A stretch of 64,000 nt of DNA from assembly GCA_964343805.1 (NCBI GenBank), contig CAYFLR010000008.1, positions 62,001-126,000 on the forward strand. Reading direction: 5' to 3'. The first letter of the stretch is position 1; each line of letters opens with the position of its first letter. Below, in pieces: positions 25,409-35,385 of the stretch. Source of the DNA: CAYFLR01 sp964343805 (GTDB taxonomy: Bacteria; Bdellovibrionota_B; Oligoflexia; CAYFLR01). Position numbers and translations under genes: made by a program. Below the pieces are notes generated by a model, which did no database searches, had not been told where the DNA came from, and saw only the letters and a program-made list of their open reading frames with translations.

Positions 25409-27973
25409 ATGAGTCCTAAAAAAACTTTGTTCTTAGTTGGTTTAATACTTCTATCATTATTATTAACATACCAAAACTGCGGAAGTGGTCGTCGGATTAA
25501 GAGCATATCACAAGGGAGCAAAGTACAAAGTACTTCCAGCCAAAAGTTTCCCTTTGCTGGTCCCGGGGCAATTGGTCAAAATAGTACCCCTGCCTTTCAG
25601 GCTTTTAATGATAATCCTCCAAAAGATATAGAGAGAAAATTACAATTGAACCTGGACACACGAGAGTTAATCAATTTGAGAATTCAAGCTCTGAGTGATC
25701 AACTCATTTTAGTTTTTCCTAAATTAGAGGTGGTACTTTCTGGAAAGGATGCTCCCTCAATTCAAGGCTTAGAAGAATTCCAGCCTTCCTTTGATTCTGA
25801 TCTATCCAAAGAACAAAAGTCGAAATTAGAGAGCTTTTTACAAAAGGAATTAGATCAACTATTTCATGTAATTTTCATAATTAAAGATCCAGCTTATAAA
25901 CCTGAAAGTGAAGACCTCTACATAAAAGCTCTCAAAAAGCTATCAGATAAAAGTCGTAAAGACTTAGAAGAGGCATACGAGCTCTTCCTAGAGGAATTAA
26001 AAACCACAAATGTATCCTCTGAAAGTGAGAAACGAATACTGATGGCAAAATATAAAGAACAATTTTTTAAAACTCCTAGTCATATAGAAAAATGGGGGAT
26101 TCTAGTTATAAAGATGATTATCAGTTTAAGCCAAATAAGAGATTCATTGGGCGATGATATGAAGGAGAAAGCTAATTTGGTTATTTCTGGTACAACTCTG
26201 GTGCTAGGAGCACTAATTTCTAGTTTGGGGGGGTATACAACCTATGTGAATGCAGCTCCCTTAACCAAAGATGTGCAAAAACATTTGCTGAATACGAGTC
26301 AATCTATAGCCTGTATGGCAGCTTATAGTACTGAAAATGTTAATTCCATCCATATTGATCACTATCCTTCGGGACTTTCCCCCTGGACATTAGATGATTC
26401 TACTCAATGGATGGCCTCGCTTAGAACTCCTCCCTTTTGCTATATACTCAAAGGCATTGTTTCAGATTTAGGAGATCCTAATGTTAAACTGAAACAGGTC
26501 TCACATAAAAACAGGTTCTCTCCAGATGAATGTAAGGATCTGTACAAAGATTACTTTTCTAAGAGCTCCAATGAGCAAAGTCCCTATTATCAATTAGAAT
26601 CTTTTGTTCTCGCTCAATCCTCCAAGGTGAGCCCTTTATCTCTTTTTACTAAATCAATGGGAATTATGGAAAATGATGTGGTACGGGCTGTTTCATTAAT
26701 TAACCTTACGACTTTTATTCGCAGTATTGGAGAGAGCCGGATGAGTGGTCGAGGAAGTTATAAGAGATCGAAAGATACTTTTTTGAATCAATTGAGTCCT
26801 CTGGTCAAAGATGTTGATGACTATCATGGTCAGTTTTATCATTGGTGGGGGCATTTAGGGCTTAACTATCTCTACTTTAATACCAAGATGGAATATCACT
26901 TTTTAAAGCACGCTTCTAAAGCATACGAAGTTTGGCAGCAAGATTGGGAGGATATTGAAGTAGACGATTCTGGGGCTTACGGAGGGTATCTTTTGGGATG
27001 TCTCATTGATTATTATAGTAATCAACCTTCTAAAGTTTCAGACACAAGATGGAATCAATTGAAGTGTGATTCACTTATGACTCATGAGGGATATTTAGGA
27101 TCGAATCGCTCTTATACTTCGTTTGTTAAGGAGTTAGAGCAAAGTGATTATCTCAGTAAAAATCCTTATTGTGATAAATTAAAACCATTTTTTAAAGATC
27201 TTTTGCCTGATGAAGAGATCAAGCCTAAAACCCCCGAAAAAATACAAGACCCTCAAAAAATCATAGAGGGAGATATTGATGGAATTTACTTTTTAGATTC
27301 AGATTCAAGCATGAGCTACAAGTTTCAAAGGGAGGGAGATAAAGTAACTGCTGTTTATCATGATGTTGCAGAAAGCCTACGAGAAGTTGGATTTATGCCG
27401 GGAGAAACCTTCGTCACTGCAGACATCAATGAGGGAAAAATTGAAGGAGAAGTTGAGGTTTTTGTTTCTTGGCTAGCAGGTAAATGCGCGAACTTTCGCT
27501 CCAAATCAACGATTCAACTAGAGATAAAAGAGGGCGGTGATTGGCTCATTGGCACTTTTGATGAAACCACTCAAAGAGAATTTTCCTGTAGTATTACACC
27601 TAAATATACAAAAGCTGAAGTTAGTTTACGGAAAATCTCTTCCAACGGTACTTTAGAAGGGGAGTGGTGTCGTATTATCTATGAGGGTCAAGAGGATAAA
27701 CACTGTATACTCTTTGAAAGTGATAACAATGGAACAATCCAGGGAACCATTACCCAAAACAGTCCTACCCTAGAAGAAGAGGGTTATAGCTTTAAGGAGG
27801 GCGAAGTCACTTTCCGAAATATCAAACAAGAGAAACCTTATCTATATCTTGGTGAGATTGAATACCGTAATTTAGAGGGGGAGTCTGAGTGGAAGGAGTT
27901 CCAGGCTGTACTTATCGGTGGGAATCAGTTTTATGGAAATTATGACGACACCTGGGAAAAAAGGGAAAAATAG
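25409..27973 (+). CDS. Large hypothetical lipoprotein
   Basis: Start set at 25409 ('gaagggaagggtgg' upstream and lipobox 'LTYQNC' downstream) rather than 25346. About 854 aa. Residues ~60-240 are helical and charged. A hydrophobic stretch ('LVISGTTLVLGALISSLGG') follows, then a helical domain with Trp/His-rich 'DDYHGQFYHWWGHLGLNYLY'. The last ~230 residues are beta-rich with repeated small domains ('GDIDGIYFLDSD', 'TLEGEWCRIIYEG', 'GTIQGTI') that look lipocalin-like. No family name can be given. Confidence 0.75.
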   Translation: MSPKKTLFLVGLILLSLLLTYQNCGSGRRIKSISQGSKVQSTSSQKFPFAGPGAIGQNSTPAFQAFNDNPPKDIERKLQLNLDTRELINLRIQALSDQLILVFPKLEVVLSGKDAPSIQGLEEFQPSFDSDLSKEQKSKLESFLQKELDQLFHVIFIIKDPAYKPESEDLYIKALKKLSDKSRKDLEEAYELFLEELKTTNVSSESEKRILMAKYKEQFFKTPSHIEKWGILVIKMIISLSQIRDSLGDDMKEKANLVISGTTLVLGALISSLGGYTTYVNAAPLTKDVQKHLLNTSQSIACMAAYSTENVNSIHIDHYPSGLSPWTLDDSTQWMASLRTPPFCYILKGIVSDLGDPNVKLKQVSHKNRFSPDECKDLYKDYFSKSSNEQSPYYQLESFVLAQSSKVSPLSLFTKSMGIMENDVVRAVSLINLTTFIRSIGESRMSGRGSYKRSKDTFLNQLSPLVKDVDDYHGQFYHWWGHLGLNYLYFNTKMEYHFLKHASKAYEVWQQDWEDIEVDDSGAYGGYLLGCLIDYYSNQPSKVSDTRWNQLKCDSLMTHEGYLGSNRSYTSFVKELEQSDYLSKNPYCDKLKPFFKDLLPDEEIKPKTPEKIQDPQKIIEGDIDGIYFLDSDSSMSYKFQREGDKVTAVYHDVAESLREVGFMPGETFVTADINEGKIEGEVEVFVSWLAGKCANFRSKSTIQLEIKEGGDWLIGTFDETTQREFSCSITPKYTKAEVSLRKISSNGTLEGEWCRIIYEGQEDKHCILFESDNNGTIQGTITQNSPTLEEEGYSFKEGEVTFRNIKQEKPYLYLGEIEYRNLEGESEWKEFQAVLIGGNQFYGNYDDTWEKREK

Positions 27974-27975
27974 TA

Positions 27976-28203
27976 TGGAATAATTGGTCTATAATTATTC
28001 ATGTTACTGATAACGGTATCGGCATCCCTTCAGCCCTTGTATCAGAAATCTTCAAAGAGAATTTTACCACCAAAAAAAATGGTTCCGGAATTGGTCTATC
28101 AATTTGCCAAGAATATATGAGTTGTCATGAAGGAGAACTCTCTTTACTCAGTAGTAAGAAGGGTAAAGGGACGACTTTCCAAGTAAAATTACCTAGGAAA
28201 TAA
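27976..28203 (+). pseudogene. Histidine kinase ATPase-domain remnant
   Basis: In the +1 frame just after the lipoprotein stop there is 'VTDNGIGIPSALVSEIF', 'NFTTKKNGSGIGLSICQEYM', 'KGKGTTFQVKLP', i.e. the G1, F and G2 boxes and final strand of a HATPase_c domain, ending in TAA at 28201. There is no start codon, H box or N box; about 75 residues of a kinase C-terminus remain. It implies that an upstream part was removed by deletion or replaced by the lipoprotein gene. 28204-28455 is AT-rich upstream sequence without other features. Confidence 0.75.
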
Positions 28204-28491
28204 TCAATTTATCCCTGTAATTTCTTTTAGTTTTCTCAATCATTCACTTAAGGAATTGAGACTGTCTTAGTTTGCCGCCAAATTTGTGGGATAATTTCAA
28301 CTTCACAGTAATAATATACATAAATAAAATAATAGAAATTTTAATTAAAAAATAATATAATAAAAATAATGAATTAAAAAAATATAGTATACAAAAACTA
28401 AATTAAATATTGTTTTTGCCGAGGAATTTGGTATAATTAAAATAGGAGGTGGGTTATGATAAAGAAGTTTATGCAAAATAAGGAGGGGTTT

Positions 28492-31400
28492 ATGAATACG
28501 TTTGTTAGAGGGCTTTATCTATTCCTAATGGGGGGTATGATTCTTGTATTTATGTCCTGTGAGGCTACAGAAGAGAAAGAACCAGCCGAGGGAGATAACG
28601 TCACAGATCCTGGTGAAAACCCGGTGATAGTGACTCCAGTTTCCGAAAAAGACACAGCCGATCAGATGCGTTATCTGCTCCAGGATTTAGGTCAAAAACA
28701 GGGAGTTAGGTCCGGTCAATTTTTAGACCTTTCCACTATCAAAAACCTAAATTTTGATCCCATTGCTCCCATCAGATGTGGATCTTTTATGGAAAATGCT
28801 GAATTTCAAACAGTGATGGAAGAGTTAGGTGGAATCAAATGGGGCCTCGATGTGCGTTATTTTCGTAATGAAAAGCTACCTTACTTTTATAATAAAAAAC
28901 CAGAGCTTCCTTATGACCATTATGGAGAGGTAATGGAAGATGGCCGTGCTATGGCTGGTACTAATTCCAAAGCTTCTAATGAAGCAGTGGCTATGGATAG
29001 TGCTGCTCCAGAAATGAAATCAGCTGGTTCGGCTCCTCCTTCTATCAAACGGGCCGATTTAATCGCTCGTTATGAGAATTTTATAATTTTTCTTTCTAAA
29101 AAATATGGTCTCTTTTTTGTGAAAGTGAGTGATGATAAAGCAGTGGATCCGGAGATTTCCTGTTCGGTGCTTGTACCCGGCGATCCGCTTAACTTCTATG
29201 TGAAAGATGGGAAGCTTATTTTACTCACTAACCCCGGTGGAGAGAGCAATCATGCGGCGGTGATCCGTTTTAAATTGGCCGAACTCTCTTTGGAGTACGA
29301 AAGCAGCTATGTACTTAAAGATCGGTATATTCATGACAGTCGTCTATTTAATGGCACCTTGGCTATATTAAATAAATATGTAAAACCCATTGAAACTGAG
29401 GCCAGTACAAGTAGTAGTGGGAGCAGTGATGGAATAGCCGTGAAAAAAATGAGTTCATCTTCTATGGCTTACTATCCACAAGATACAATTTCTAGATATC
29501 ACTTTTCCGTGCTCGAAACTCTGGATGAAAAAGTCAATTTTGTGTTTGAAGACTCTTTTCAAGATAATATTACATATCCTGAATGGGGTAAGGAGTGGAG
29601 CGCTGATGATATTGGGACCATAGCCTCTCATCATGCTTCTTTTAACTCTTTTATCAGCGCTTCTGATAGATATCTAGTTATTAGTAAATACAATAGTGAT
29701 GAAGTGGTTAAAAAAATAGTAACCACTGAAGGAACAAGATACACCTGTAAGAAGCGGGAAAAAAGAGAAGATAGCTATGAAACTTGCTATCCCATTTGGG
29801 AAGAGGTGGTTAATAATGATTACGACTCTACTATCGATTGTACCACCTCGAGTGATGTGAGTGGTTGTTTTGCCGAAAATGCCCATAAACTGGTAAAAAG
29901 TATCTGGCGCAAAACAGGGGAAAAATGTGAAGAGGTTACCTATACCTATACCACTTGTGTTGCCTATGAAGATGTCTACTACAAACATAGCTACCCTCAT
30001 TTTAAAAGAAAAGAATCCACCGATCTCATCATTTATAAATACGGTGAGGATGGTTTCGTAAGATTGACAGATCCCAAAGCCGAGACATCATTAAATCTTG
30101 CTGGAAGTGTAAAAGAGCATAAGAGTTTTAATTTTAAAGATGGTTATTTTTATGCTGTCTCCTCTACCAATCCAGATTGGGATTCAGGGGAAAAAAGACA
30201 GACCAGTGTCCACTCTTTTAAAATCGTTGAAGATGGATTTCTTAAGACGGGAAGTGTGGAAGATTTAGGTGTCACTGAGACTTTACGTTCGGTATTATTT
30301 AGTGGAGATACCCTTTTCCTAGTGACCTTCAAGCAGATAGATCCTCTCTATGCCATCGATTTATCCATTCCCCATAAACCGGTTTTAAAAGCTGAATTGA
30401 AAGTTCCCGGGTACTCTAGTCAACTCATAGCTACTGAAGGATTATTGGTAGGAATGGGAATGATTGACCCCAAAGGAGGGGAGAGATGGCAGAGTCATTC
30501 TAAGGTGAGCCTATATGATGTTAGTTCTCTTTCTAAGATGGATGAAATAAACACTTTGATCTTGGGAGAAGAGTACGGCCAGGCCAATAACGATGTGGAT
30601 CGAGGGAACAATGATGACGATCAGGTTTATCATTGGAATGCCACCGATAATCGCCTCTTTTTTGCTTACAGTGGAATATTACCCTACGATCGTGAACGAA
30701 AGTTTAAAGAACATGAAAACATGACCTGTCACTACAATTACAATCCCAATTATCATTTGACCATCACTCATATGAGTCCAGATGGTGTCAGTTTAGAATC
30801 AGATGTAAAGGTTCCCGAGCGGATCATTCGAAGTCTCTCTTATGGAGAAGATCGGGCCATGTCTTTTGGCGACACTGCTGTAATAGCTTTAGAGAAAGAA
30901 GGAGAAAATTGGGATAAAAAGGTGCTCCGTCAATACTGGATTAATGATGGTCTCTATGAAGACCCTTCTCTTGGTGATCTTATGGTAGCAAAACAGATTA
31001 AAGGAGCCTACTATAGTCCTACCGCCATTCGCTTTGTCCTTGGGACCAAAGAAGATATTGCCAAGGGTGAAAACTTAAAAATTCTCTCTTTAGATGAGGA
31101 GATAGTAGAGTGTTTAGGAGATCCTACCAGTATTCGCTTTTTTGATAATAACTTGCTGGTTACCTATAAACAAAGTGATTGGTTGGTAAGTGGTAAGGAT
31201 GAAAAAAGAGTGGAGTATAAAAAACAGTACGGTTGGAAGATTGACGCTGAAGGATTTACTGCCATGAGCAAAGAAGAAATGGACGCTTTGGATGGAGATA
31301 TGTACTTAATTTGTTACTTCAAAAAGGAGCAGAAATTTGCTGATGATGCAGGTCTCAAAGAGATCGTTACCAGTATGGAAGACCAGAATGTCACTTGTGA

Positions 31401-31494
31401 AAAACGATCAGAACTTCCTTGGGAACCTGAAATTTTTTGCTTCCTTGATGATCATTGTGTAGATAATTCTATGGTATCAGATATAATGTATTAG
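28492..31494 (+). CDS. Lipoprotein of the C-terminal beta-propeller family (PF09826-like)
   Basis: About 1000 aa. The ATG at 28492 has 'aaggagggg' upstream and gives a clean signal peptide with lipobox 'VFMSC'. An ATG at 28456 with its own 'aggagg' is 12 codons upstream, so both may be used. The block 'LRSVLFSGDTLFLVTFKQID', then 'PLYAIDLS' and 'KAELKVPGYSSQLI', is the diagnostic 'Rf.GdraYlVTF...DPLy.iDLs.P' signature of secreted beta-propeller proteins distantly related to WD40. Several Cys pairs in residues ~410-500 suggest disulfides. Role of the family is unknown; likely binding at the cell surface. Confidence 0.85.
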   Translation: MNTFVRGLYLFLMGGMILVFMSCEATEEKEPAEGDNVTDPGENPVIVTPVSEKDTADQMRYLLQDLGQKQGVRSGQFLDLSTIKNLNFDPIAPIRCGSFMENAEFQTVMEELGGIKWGLDVRYFRNEKLPYFYNKKPELPYDHYGEVMEDGRAMAGTNSKASNEAVAMDSAAPEMKSAGSAPPSIKRADLIARYENFIIFLSKKYGLFFVKVSDDKAVDPEISCSVLVPGDPLNFYVKDGKLILLTNPGGESNHAAVIRFKLAELSLEYESSYVLKDRYIHDSRLFNGTLAILNKYVKPIETEASTSSSGSSDGIAVKKMSSSSMAYYPQDTISRYHFSVLETLDEKVNFVFEDSFQDNITYPEWGKEWSADDIGTIASHHASFNSFISASDRYLVISKYNSDEVVKKIVTTEGTRYTCKKREKREDSYETCYPIWEEVVNNDYDSTIDCTTSSDVSGCFAENAHKLVKSIWRKTGEKCEEVTYTYTTCVAYEDVYYKHSYPHFKRKESTDLIIYKYGEDGFVRLTDPKAETSLNLAGSVKEHKSFNFKDGYFYAVSSTNPDWDSGEKRQTSVHSFKIVEDGFLKTGSVEDLGVTETLRSVLFSGDTLFLVTFKQIDPLYAIDLSIPHKPVLKAELKVPGYSSQLIATEGLLVGMGMIDPKGGERWQSHSKVSLYDVSSLSKMDEINTLILGEEYGQANNDVDRGNNDDDQVYHWNATDNRLFFAYSGILPYDRERKFKEHENMTCHYNYNPNYHLTITHMSPDGVSLESDVKVPERIIRSLSYGEDRAMSFGDTAVIALEKEGENWDKKVLRQYWINDGLYEDPSLGDLMVAKQIKGAYYSPTAIRFVLGTKEDIAKGENLKILSLDEEIVECLGDPTSIRFFDNNLLVTYKQSDWLVSGKDEKRVEYKKQYGWKIDAEGFTAMSKEEMDALDGDMYLICYFKKEQKFADDAGLKEIVTSMEDQNVTCEKRSELPWEPEIFCFLDDHCVDNSMVSDIMY

Positions 31495-31501
31495 GAAAAA
31501 A

Positions 31502-31520
31502 GGGAGGGGCAGCCCCTCCC
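31502..31520 (+). terminator. GC-rich hairpin after the propeller gene
   Basis: A perfect 8-bp stem GGGAGGGG / CCCCTCCC with a 3-base loop starts 7 bases after the stop. It has no T tract, so it may pause transcription or protect the 3' end rather than terminate strictly. Confidence 0.5.
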
Positions 31521-31550
31521 AGTCTAACTATTCCCTTCTAAGGAGTCCTC

Positions 31551-32495
31551 ATGTTCTCTCTTCCTTTTTCAGTCAAAAAAGAAGTCATTATAGAAAAACC
31601 CCTGGATGAAGTTTTTAGTTTAGTTTCAGATTTTAGCACATGGCCCCAATGGTCTCCTTGGCTTTGTACTGAACCAGAAGCAAAGGTAGTCATAGCAGGT
31701 GAAAAAGGAAAAGAGGGACATAGTCAAGAGTGGGAGGGAGAACGAATTGGTTCTGGTAAAATGATCTTATCTGAAGCTGTCCCTTTCACCCATCTCAATT
31801 ATCATCTTAACTTTTTAAAACCCTGGAAAAGTAAAAGCAAGGTGGGATTTGAATTTGAAAAAGTATCAGCAGGGACTCTGGTGACATGGACTATGCAAGG
31901 CTCTGTTCCCCTCTTTTTGTTTTTTATGCGAAAGATGATGTCAGCTTGGATTGGCAGTGACTATGAACGAGGACTCACTATGCTCAAAGAGCTTGCTCTG
32001 CACGGAGAGATCTTCTCCCAGATAGATGTATTAGGTGAAGTAGCTAGAGAAGGGTTTTACTATGTGGGTAAAAGAAAGAACTGTTCTATAAAGGATGTGG
32101 GGCCTCAAATGCAACAAGATTTTTGTGAACTAGAAAAAGTTCATAAAGAGGGAAATATACCCACTGATGCCTTTGTCTTTTCCTTCTACCATAAGTTTGA
32201 TATGGCCAAAGGAGAGTGCGATTATATGGCTGGTTTTGGTTTTAAAGACTCGGTAGGAAAGGAAAAATTCTCAGGACTCTTGATGGGGCAGGTCAAGTCT
32301 CATAGGGCCCTGCAGGTAAATCATAAAGGATCTTATCGCTTTTTAGGGAATGCTTGGGCTACCCTTATGGGTATACAGCGTCACTTAAAAAAGAAAAGCC
32401 TTAAAGAAATTCCTATGTACGAGATATATAAAACCATGCCAGGGAGCTGCGAAGAAAAAGAGATGGTGACCCATATCTTTTCACCCTTCCGATGA
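31551..32495 (+). CDS. SRPBCC (polyketide-cyclase-like) + GyrI-like fusion protein
   Basis: 314 aa, cytosolic. Residues 1-150 are a START/SRPBCC domain ('IEKPLDEVFSLVSDFSTWPQWSPW', here a ligand-binding pocket; 'LVTWTMQGSVP'). Residues ~155-314 are a GyrI-like/AraC-effector domain ('ALQVNHKGSYRFLGNAWATL', 'EIPMYEIYKTMP', 'VTHIFSPF'). Both bind small hydrophobic ligands. The combination is known in uncharacterised proteins and may sense or detoxify a compound. It converges with and overlaps by 15 bases the arsJ gene. Confidence 0.88.
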   Translation: MFSLPFSVKKEVIIEKPLDEVFSLVSDFSTWPQWSPWLCTEPEAKVVIAGEKGKEGHSQEWEGERIGSGKMILSEAVPFTHLNYHLNFLKPWKSKSKVGFEFEKVSAGTLVTWTMQGSVPLFLFFMRKMMSAWIGSDYERGLTMLKELALHGEIFSQIDVLGEVAREGFYYVGKRKNCSIKDVGPQMQQDFCELEKVHKEGNIPTDAFVFSFYHKFDMAKGECDYMAGFGFKDSVGKEKFSGLLMGQVKSHRALQVNHKGSYRFLGNAWATLMGIQRHLKKKSLKEIPMYEIYKTMPGSCEEKEMVTHIFSPFR

Positions 32496-33689
32496 TCTCA
32501 CTGCTTTTGGTAGCCCCAGTGATAACAGGGCAGCAATAAGTAAGAAGCCAGCCGACCACCAAAGACAACTAATAAATCCATAAGCTTGATAAATGGCCCC
32601 AGAAAGTAGAGTTCCTACCAGCCGACCACAAGCATTGGCCATATAATAAAAACCCACATCAGTAGCTACCTGATCATCTTCGCTGTAGGCTAATACCAGG
32701 TAGGAGTGGATGATAGAATTAACCGCAAACACCACTCCAAAAGTAAGTAGGCCCACCACAATGATGAGTTCATTACTAAGATCTTGGTTCAAAGATAAGG
32801 AGATGCCTGCGGGAAATAAGATTAGAAATCCTGTCCAAAAAGCCACTCCTTTACTTCCCATTGATTGTGATAGTTTATGGCCATTGGTAAACTTTGGGAC
32901 TAGTGCTTGGGCAAGGCCGTAACCAATGACCCAGCAGGCTAAAAAGGTACTTACATAAGAATTAGACCAGTTGATAGTGGTTTGCAGATATACTGGCAGA
33001 GCGATGACAAACCAAATATCTCTAGAGCCAAATAGAAAAAAACGGGCCAAAGAGAGGACGTTGATGGCTCTTGATTTGGCAAATAGACTCCTCCAAGATG
33101 ACTTCTTTTTGGCTTTTCCTAAGTTTTTAGGAATCATTAGGTAGGTCATTACAGTTAATAAAAGTAAGATTATGGCCATGATCCCCATAGATCTTTGAAA
33201 TCCTTGGTAGGTGAGCATAAGCCCTCCAACTAAGAATCCGGCTCCTTTCATGGAGTTTTTTGACCCAGTGAGAAGAGAGACCCACTTAAAAAGGCGTCCA
33301 CTTTCTCCCTCCTGGTTGATTACTTTCAAGCTGCTTTTACAGCTCATTTTCACCAGGTCTTTAGCTATGCCACAAAATCCTTGCATGAGCATAATGTAGG
33401 GAACTGTGAGCAGTGCATTTTCCACTGTAAGCAGAGCCATAGAAGCCACTTGCAGTAACATTCCGGCAATAAGAGTGGTGTTCAAACCCAGCTTGGTCCC
33501 GATCCATCCACCTAAAAAGTTAGTGAAGATACCAGCTATTTCATAGAGGAGAAAGAGGGAGGCAATCTGAAAGGGAGAGAATCCTTGATGATGAAAAAAG
33601 AGCACCACAAGAACCCGGATGGCTCCATCGGTGAGAGAGAATCCCAAATAGGAGAAGGTGATACTGAGAAAGCTGTTTGATTTGATCAT
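32481..33689 (-). CDS. arsJ: ArsJ-type MFS exporter (organoarsenical efflux)
   Basis: 402 aa with about 12 membrane segments. The N-terminal 'GFSLTDGAIRVLVVLFFHHQ', 'FSPFQIASLFLLYEIAGI', 'NFLGGWIGTKLGLNTTL' and the loop 'GIAKDLVKMSCKSS...FKWVSLLTGSKNSMKG' match ArsJ. Known ArsJ exports 1-arseno-3-phosphoglycerate made by a partner GAPDH. That partner, and arsR, are absent here, so its partner must be elsewhere, or the substrate differs. Ends overlap the SRPBCC-GyrI gene. Identification is by recall of the family pattern, not by search. Confidence 0.83.
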   Translation of the reverse strand: MIKSNSFLSITFSYLGFSLTDGAIRVLVVLFFHHQGFSPFQIASLFLLYEIAGIFTNFLGGWIGTKLGLNTTLIAGMLLQVASMALLTVENALLTVPYIMLMQGFCGIAKDLVKMSCKSSLKVINQEGESGRLFKWVSLLTGSKNSMKGAGFLVGGLMLTYQGFQRSMGIMAIILLLLTVMTYLMIPKNLGKAKKKSSWRSLFAKSRAINVLSLARFFLFGSRDIWFVIALPVYLQTTINWSNSYVSTFLACWVIGYGLAQALVPKFTNGHKLSQSMGSKGVAFWTGFLILFPAGISLSLNQDLSNELIIVVGLLTFGVVFAVNSIIHSYLVLAYSEDDQVATDVGFYYMANACGRLVGTLLSGAIYQAYGFISCLWWSAGFLLIAALLSLGLPKAVRSSEG

Positions 33690-33763
33690 ATTTAGCGGCC
33701 ATCCTATTAAGATGAGTTCCTAAAGTCAATAGGTTTGAGTTTTGCCCTATATGTGATTATGTA

Positions 33764-33781
33764 ACACTTACCATAACCATA
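33764..33781. repeat. 18-bp repeat ACACTTACCATAACCATA, copy A
   Basis: An identical 18-mer is at 48756-48773. Both are intergenic and lie upstream of minus-strand genes. This copy sits about 75 bases upstream of the arsJ start and 130 bases upstream of the SLT gene. Confidence 0.6.
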
Positions 33782-33912
33782 TCTAGGATGTTTTTTTTAC
33801 TCCTAAAAAACTACTCTTTTACTGCACTGATTTCACAAATAAAACAAGATATTTTGAAGTGGTGACTCACCTTTTCCGATAAAGGACCCCGAGAAGTTGA
33901 TATGGAGAATGT

Positions 33913-35385
33913 ATGATGAAACAAAGCCGTTATTTTATTACCGCCCTCACGTTGTTTGTCGCTCTTATGATAGGCATGGTCGGCTGTCAGCCTAGCTATG
34001 ATCTTGATGGGCAAGTAGAGGTAAAGGGATACCCCTTAACTAATCATCAGATCACTAAAGACTTTGTTGCCCACAATAGTTTACCCTCAGCTCCAGAGCT
34101 AGCAGCTTATATTGAACAACATATTCGCATGTATCCAAGAGTTGTGGAAGACCAAGTCTTTGCAGAAATAGAGTATTCCTATGGTGAAAGAGATTCAGTA
34201 AGTCAAAATAGTTTCACTGCAGCCACTTTCGAGGCCATCATCAATCTAGCTGAAGATATTTTGCATAATGCCAACTGTTTTCATATCGATCCTTACTTTT
34301 TTGTGGGTCTTATCCAAACCGAATCTATTACTTTCAATCCTCGAGCTAAAAGCCCAAGAAATGCAGTGGGGCTCACCCAATTTACTTCTATTGCAGTTGC
34401 AGAGGTCAATCATCAGTTAGGGCAGGGTGGTACTCTAAAAGCTTCAAAAAGTGCCATTTCTTATTACCGAGATATTGTGAAGAATTGTGTGAAGGCCGAT
34501 TGGTTTCCTATTTGGAAAGACCGAAGTATCGATGAGCAAAAAGATCTTATACTAGAAAAACCTTCCATCGCTCTCACCTATGGCGCTTTATTAATGCACG
34601 AAAACTTGAGCTTGAGCTCAAACCAAGGCACCAGCTCTCCCATGGAACTCTATAAAAAGGCTTTCCGAAGATATAATGCTTCGGCCAAGCATAATGGAAA
34701 CGATAAGGAAGAATTAATGCATCAGGCCGCTTCTGTGACCGCTGCGGAGTCCTTAAAGAATTTTATTAATGGGAAGCGAAGAGTATCTCAATTAGAATGG
34801 GTCGAGTTGAAAGCCAGAGTAGGGGAGAATGTTTACCGCTTGAAAAATTATGAAGAAGGCGCCTTGATCAATTATTTAGATCGTAATGAAAGAGTAAAAG
34901 AGTTGCAATTGATGTTAATTGCCCACGGTATAGAAGTGGATCTTGATGGCAGTTACGGGAAACAATCAAAAACCGCTGTCTGTGAATTTTTCCAAAGAGA
35001 GTACGGTGGTCCTGGTAAAAGTTGTGTAGAGGGTTGGGCCATTGATGTTGAGGAGTGGAATCTTCTCCAACAATTCAAGCAAACCGATTATGAAATTGAA
35101 TCCTCCCATCTCCCTCTTCATCTTGAAGATGGTTGGAAGAGCAATCATCATAAAAATAAAGATGTACTCACCGTGCAAATCATTCTGAATAAGAGAGGCT
35201 ATCATGTGGGATCACCTGATGGCAAGTTTGGTCCAGCAACTGCCAGGCAAGTGAAAGCCTTTTTAGATGATTGGTCTTTAATCCAAAACAGTGATCTATT
35301 CAAAGACTATCAGGGAGATATGATCGACGAGCTTGTCTTAGAAAAGCTATTCGAAGGAAAAGCTATGAGTGGTAAAACATATTAA
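33913..35385 (+). CDS. Lytic transglycosylase lipoprotein with two peptidoglycan-binding domains
   Basis: 490 aa. Lipobox 'GMVGC' (Cys about residue 26). An SLT lysozyme-like domain at residues ~110-290: 'FFVGLIQTESITFNPRAKS' carries the catalytic Glu of the 'ES' motif, and 'NAVGLTQFT' follows as in family 1 transglycosylases. Two C-terminal PG_binding_1 domains follow ('RVKELQLMLIAHGIEVDLDG', 'VQIILNKRGYHVGSPDGKFG'). It cleaves glycan strands to 1,6-anhydro-muropeptides in the periplasm. A weak FliA-like box (TCCGATAA at 33875) lies upstream. Confidence 0.9.
   Translation: MMKQSRYFITALTLFVALMIGMVGCQPSYDLDGQVEVKGYPLTNHQITKDFVAHNSLPSAPELAAYIEQHIRMYPRVVEDQVFAEIEYSYGERDSVSQNSFTAATFEAIINLAEDILHNANCFHIDPYFFVGLIQTESITFNPRAKSPRNAVGLTQFTSIAVAEVNHQLGQGGTLKASKSAISYYRDIVKNCVKADWFPIWKDRSIDEQKDLILEKPSIALTYGALLMHENLSLSSNQGTSSPMELYKKAFRRYNASAKHNGNDKEELMHQAASVTAAESLKNFINGKRRVSQLEWVELKARVGENVYRLKNYEEGALINYLDRNERVKELQLMLIAHGIEVDLDGSYGKQSKTAVCEFFQREYGGPGKSCVEGWAIDVEEWNLLQQFKQTDYEIESSHLPLHLEDGWKSNHHKNKDVLTVQIILNKRGYHVGSPDGKFGPATARQVKAFLDDWSLIQNSDLFKDYQGDMIDELVLEKLFEGKAMSGKTY

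Noticed and set aside
33811..34014. Minus-strand ORF overlapping the SLT gene start
   Set aside because: Shadow of the SLT coding frame; no Shine-Dalgarno or recognisable protein.
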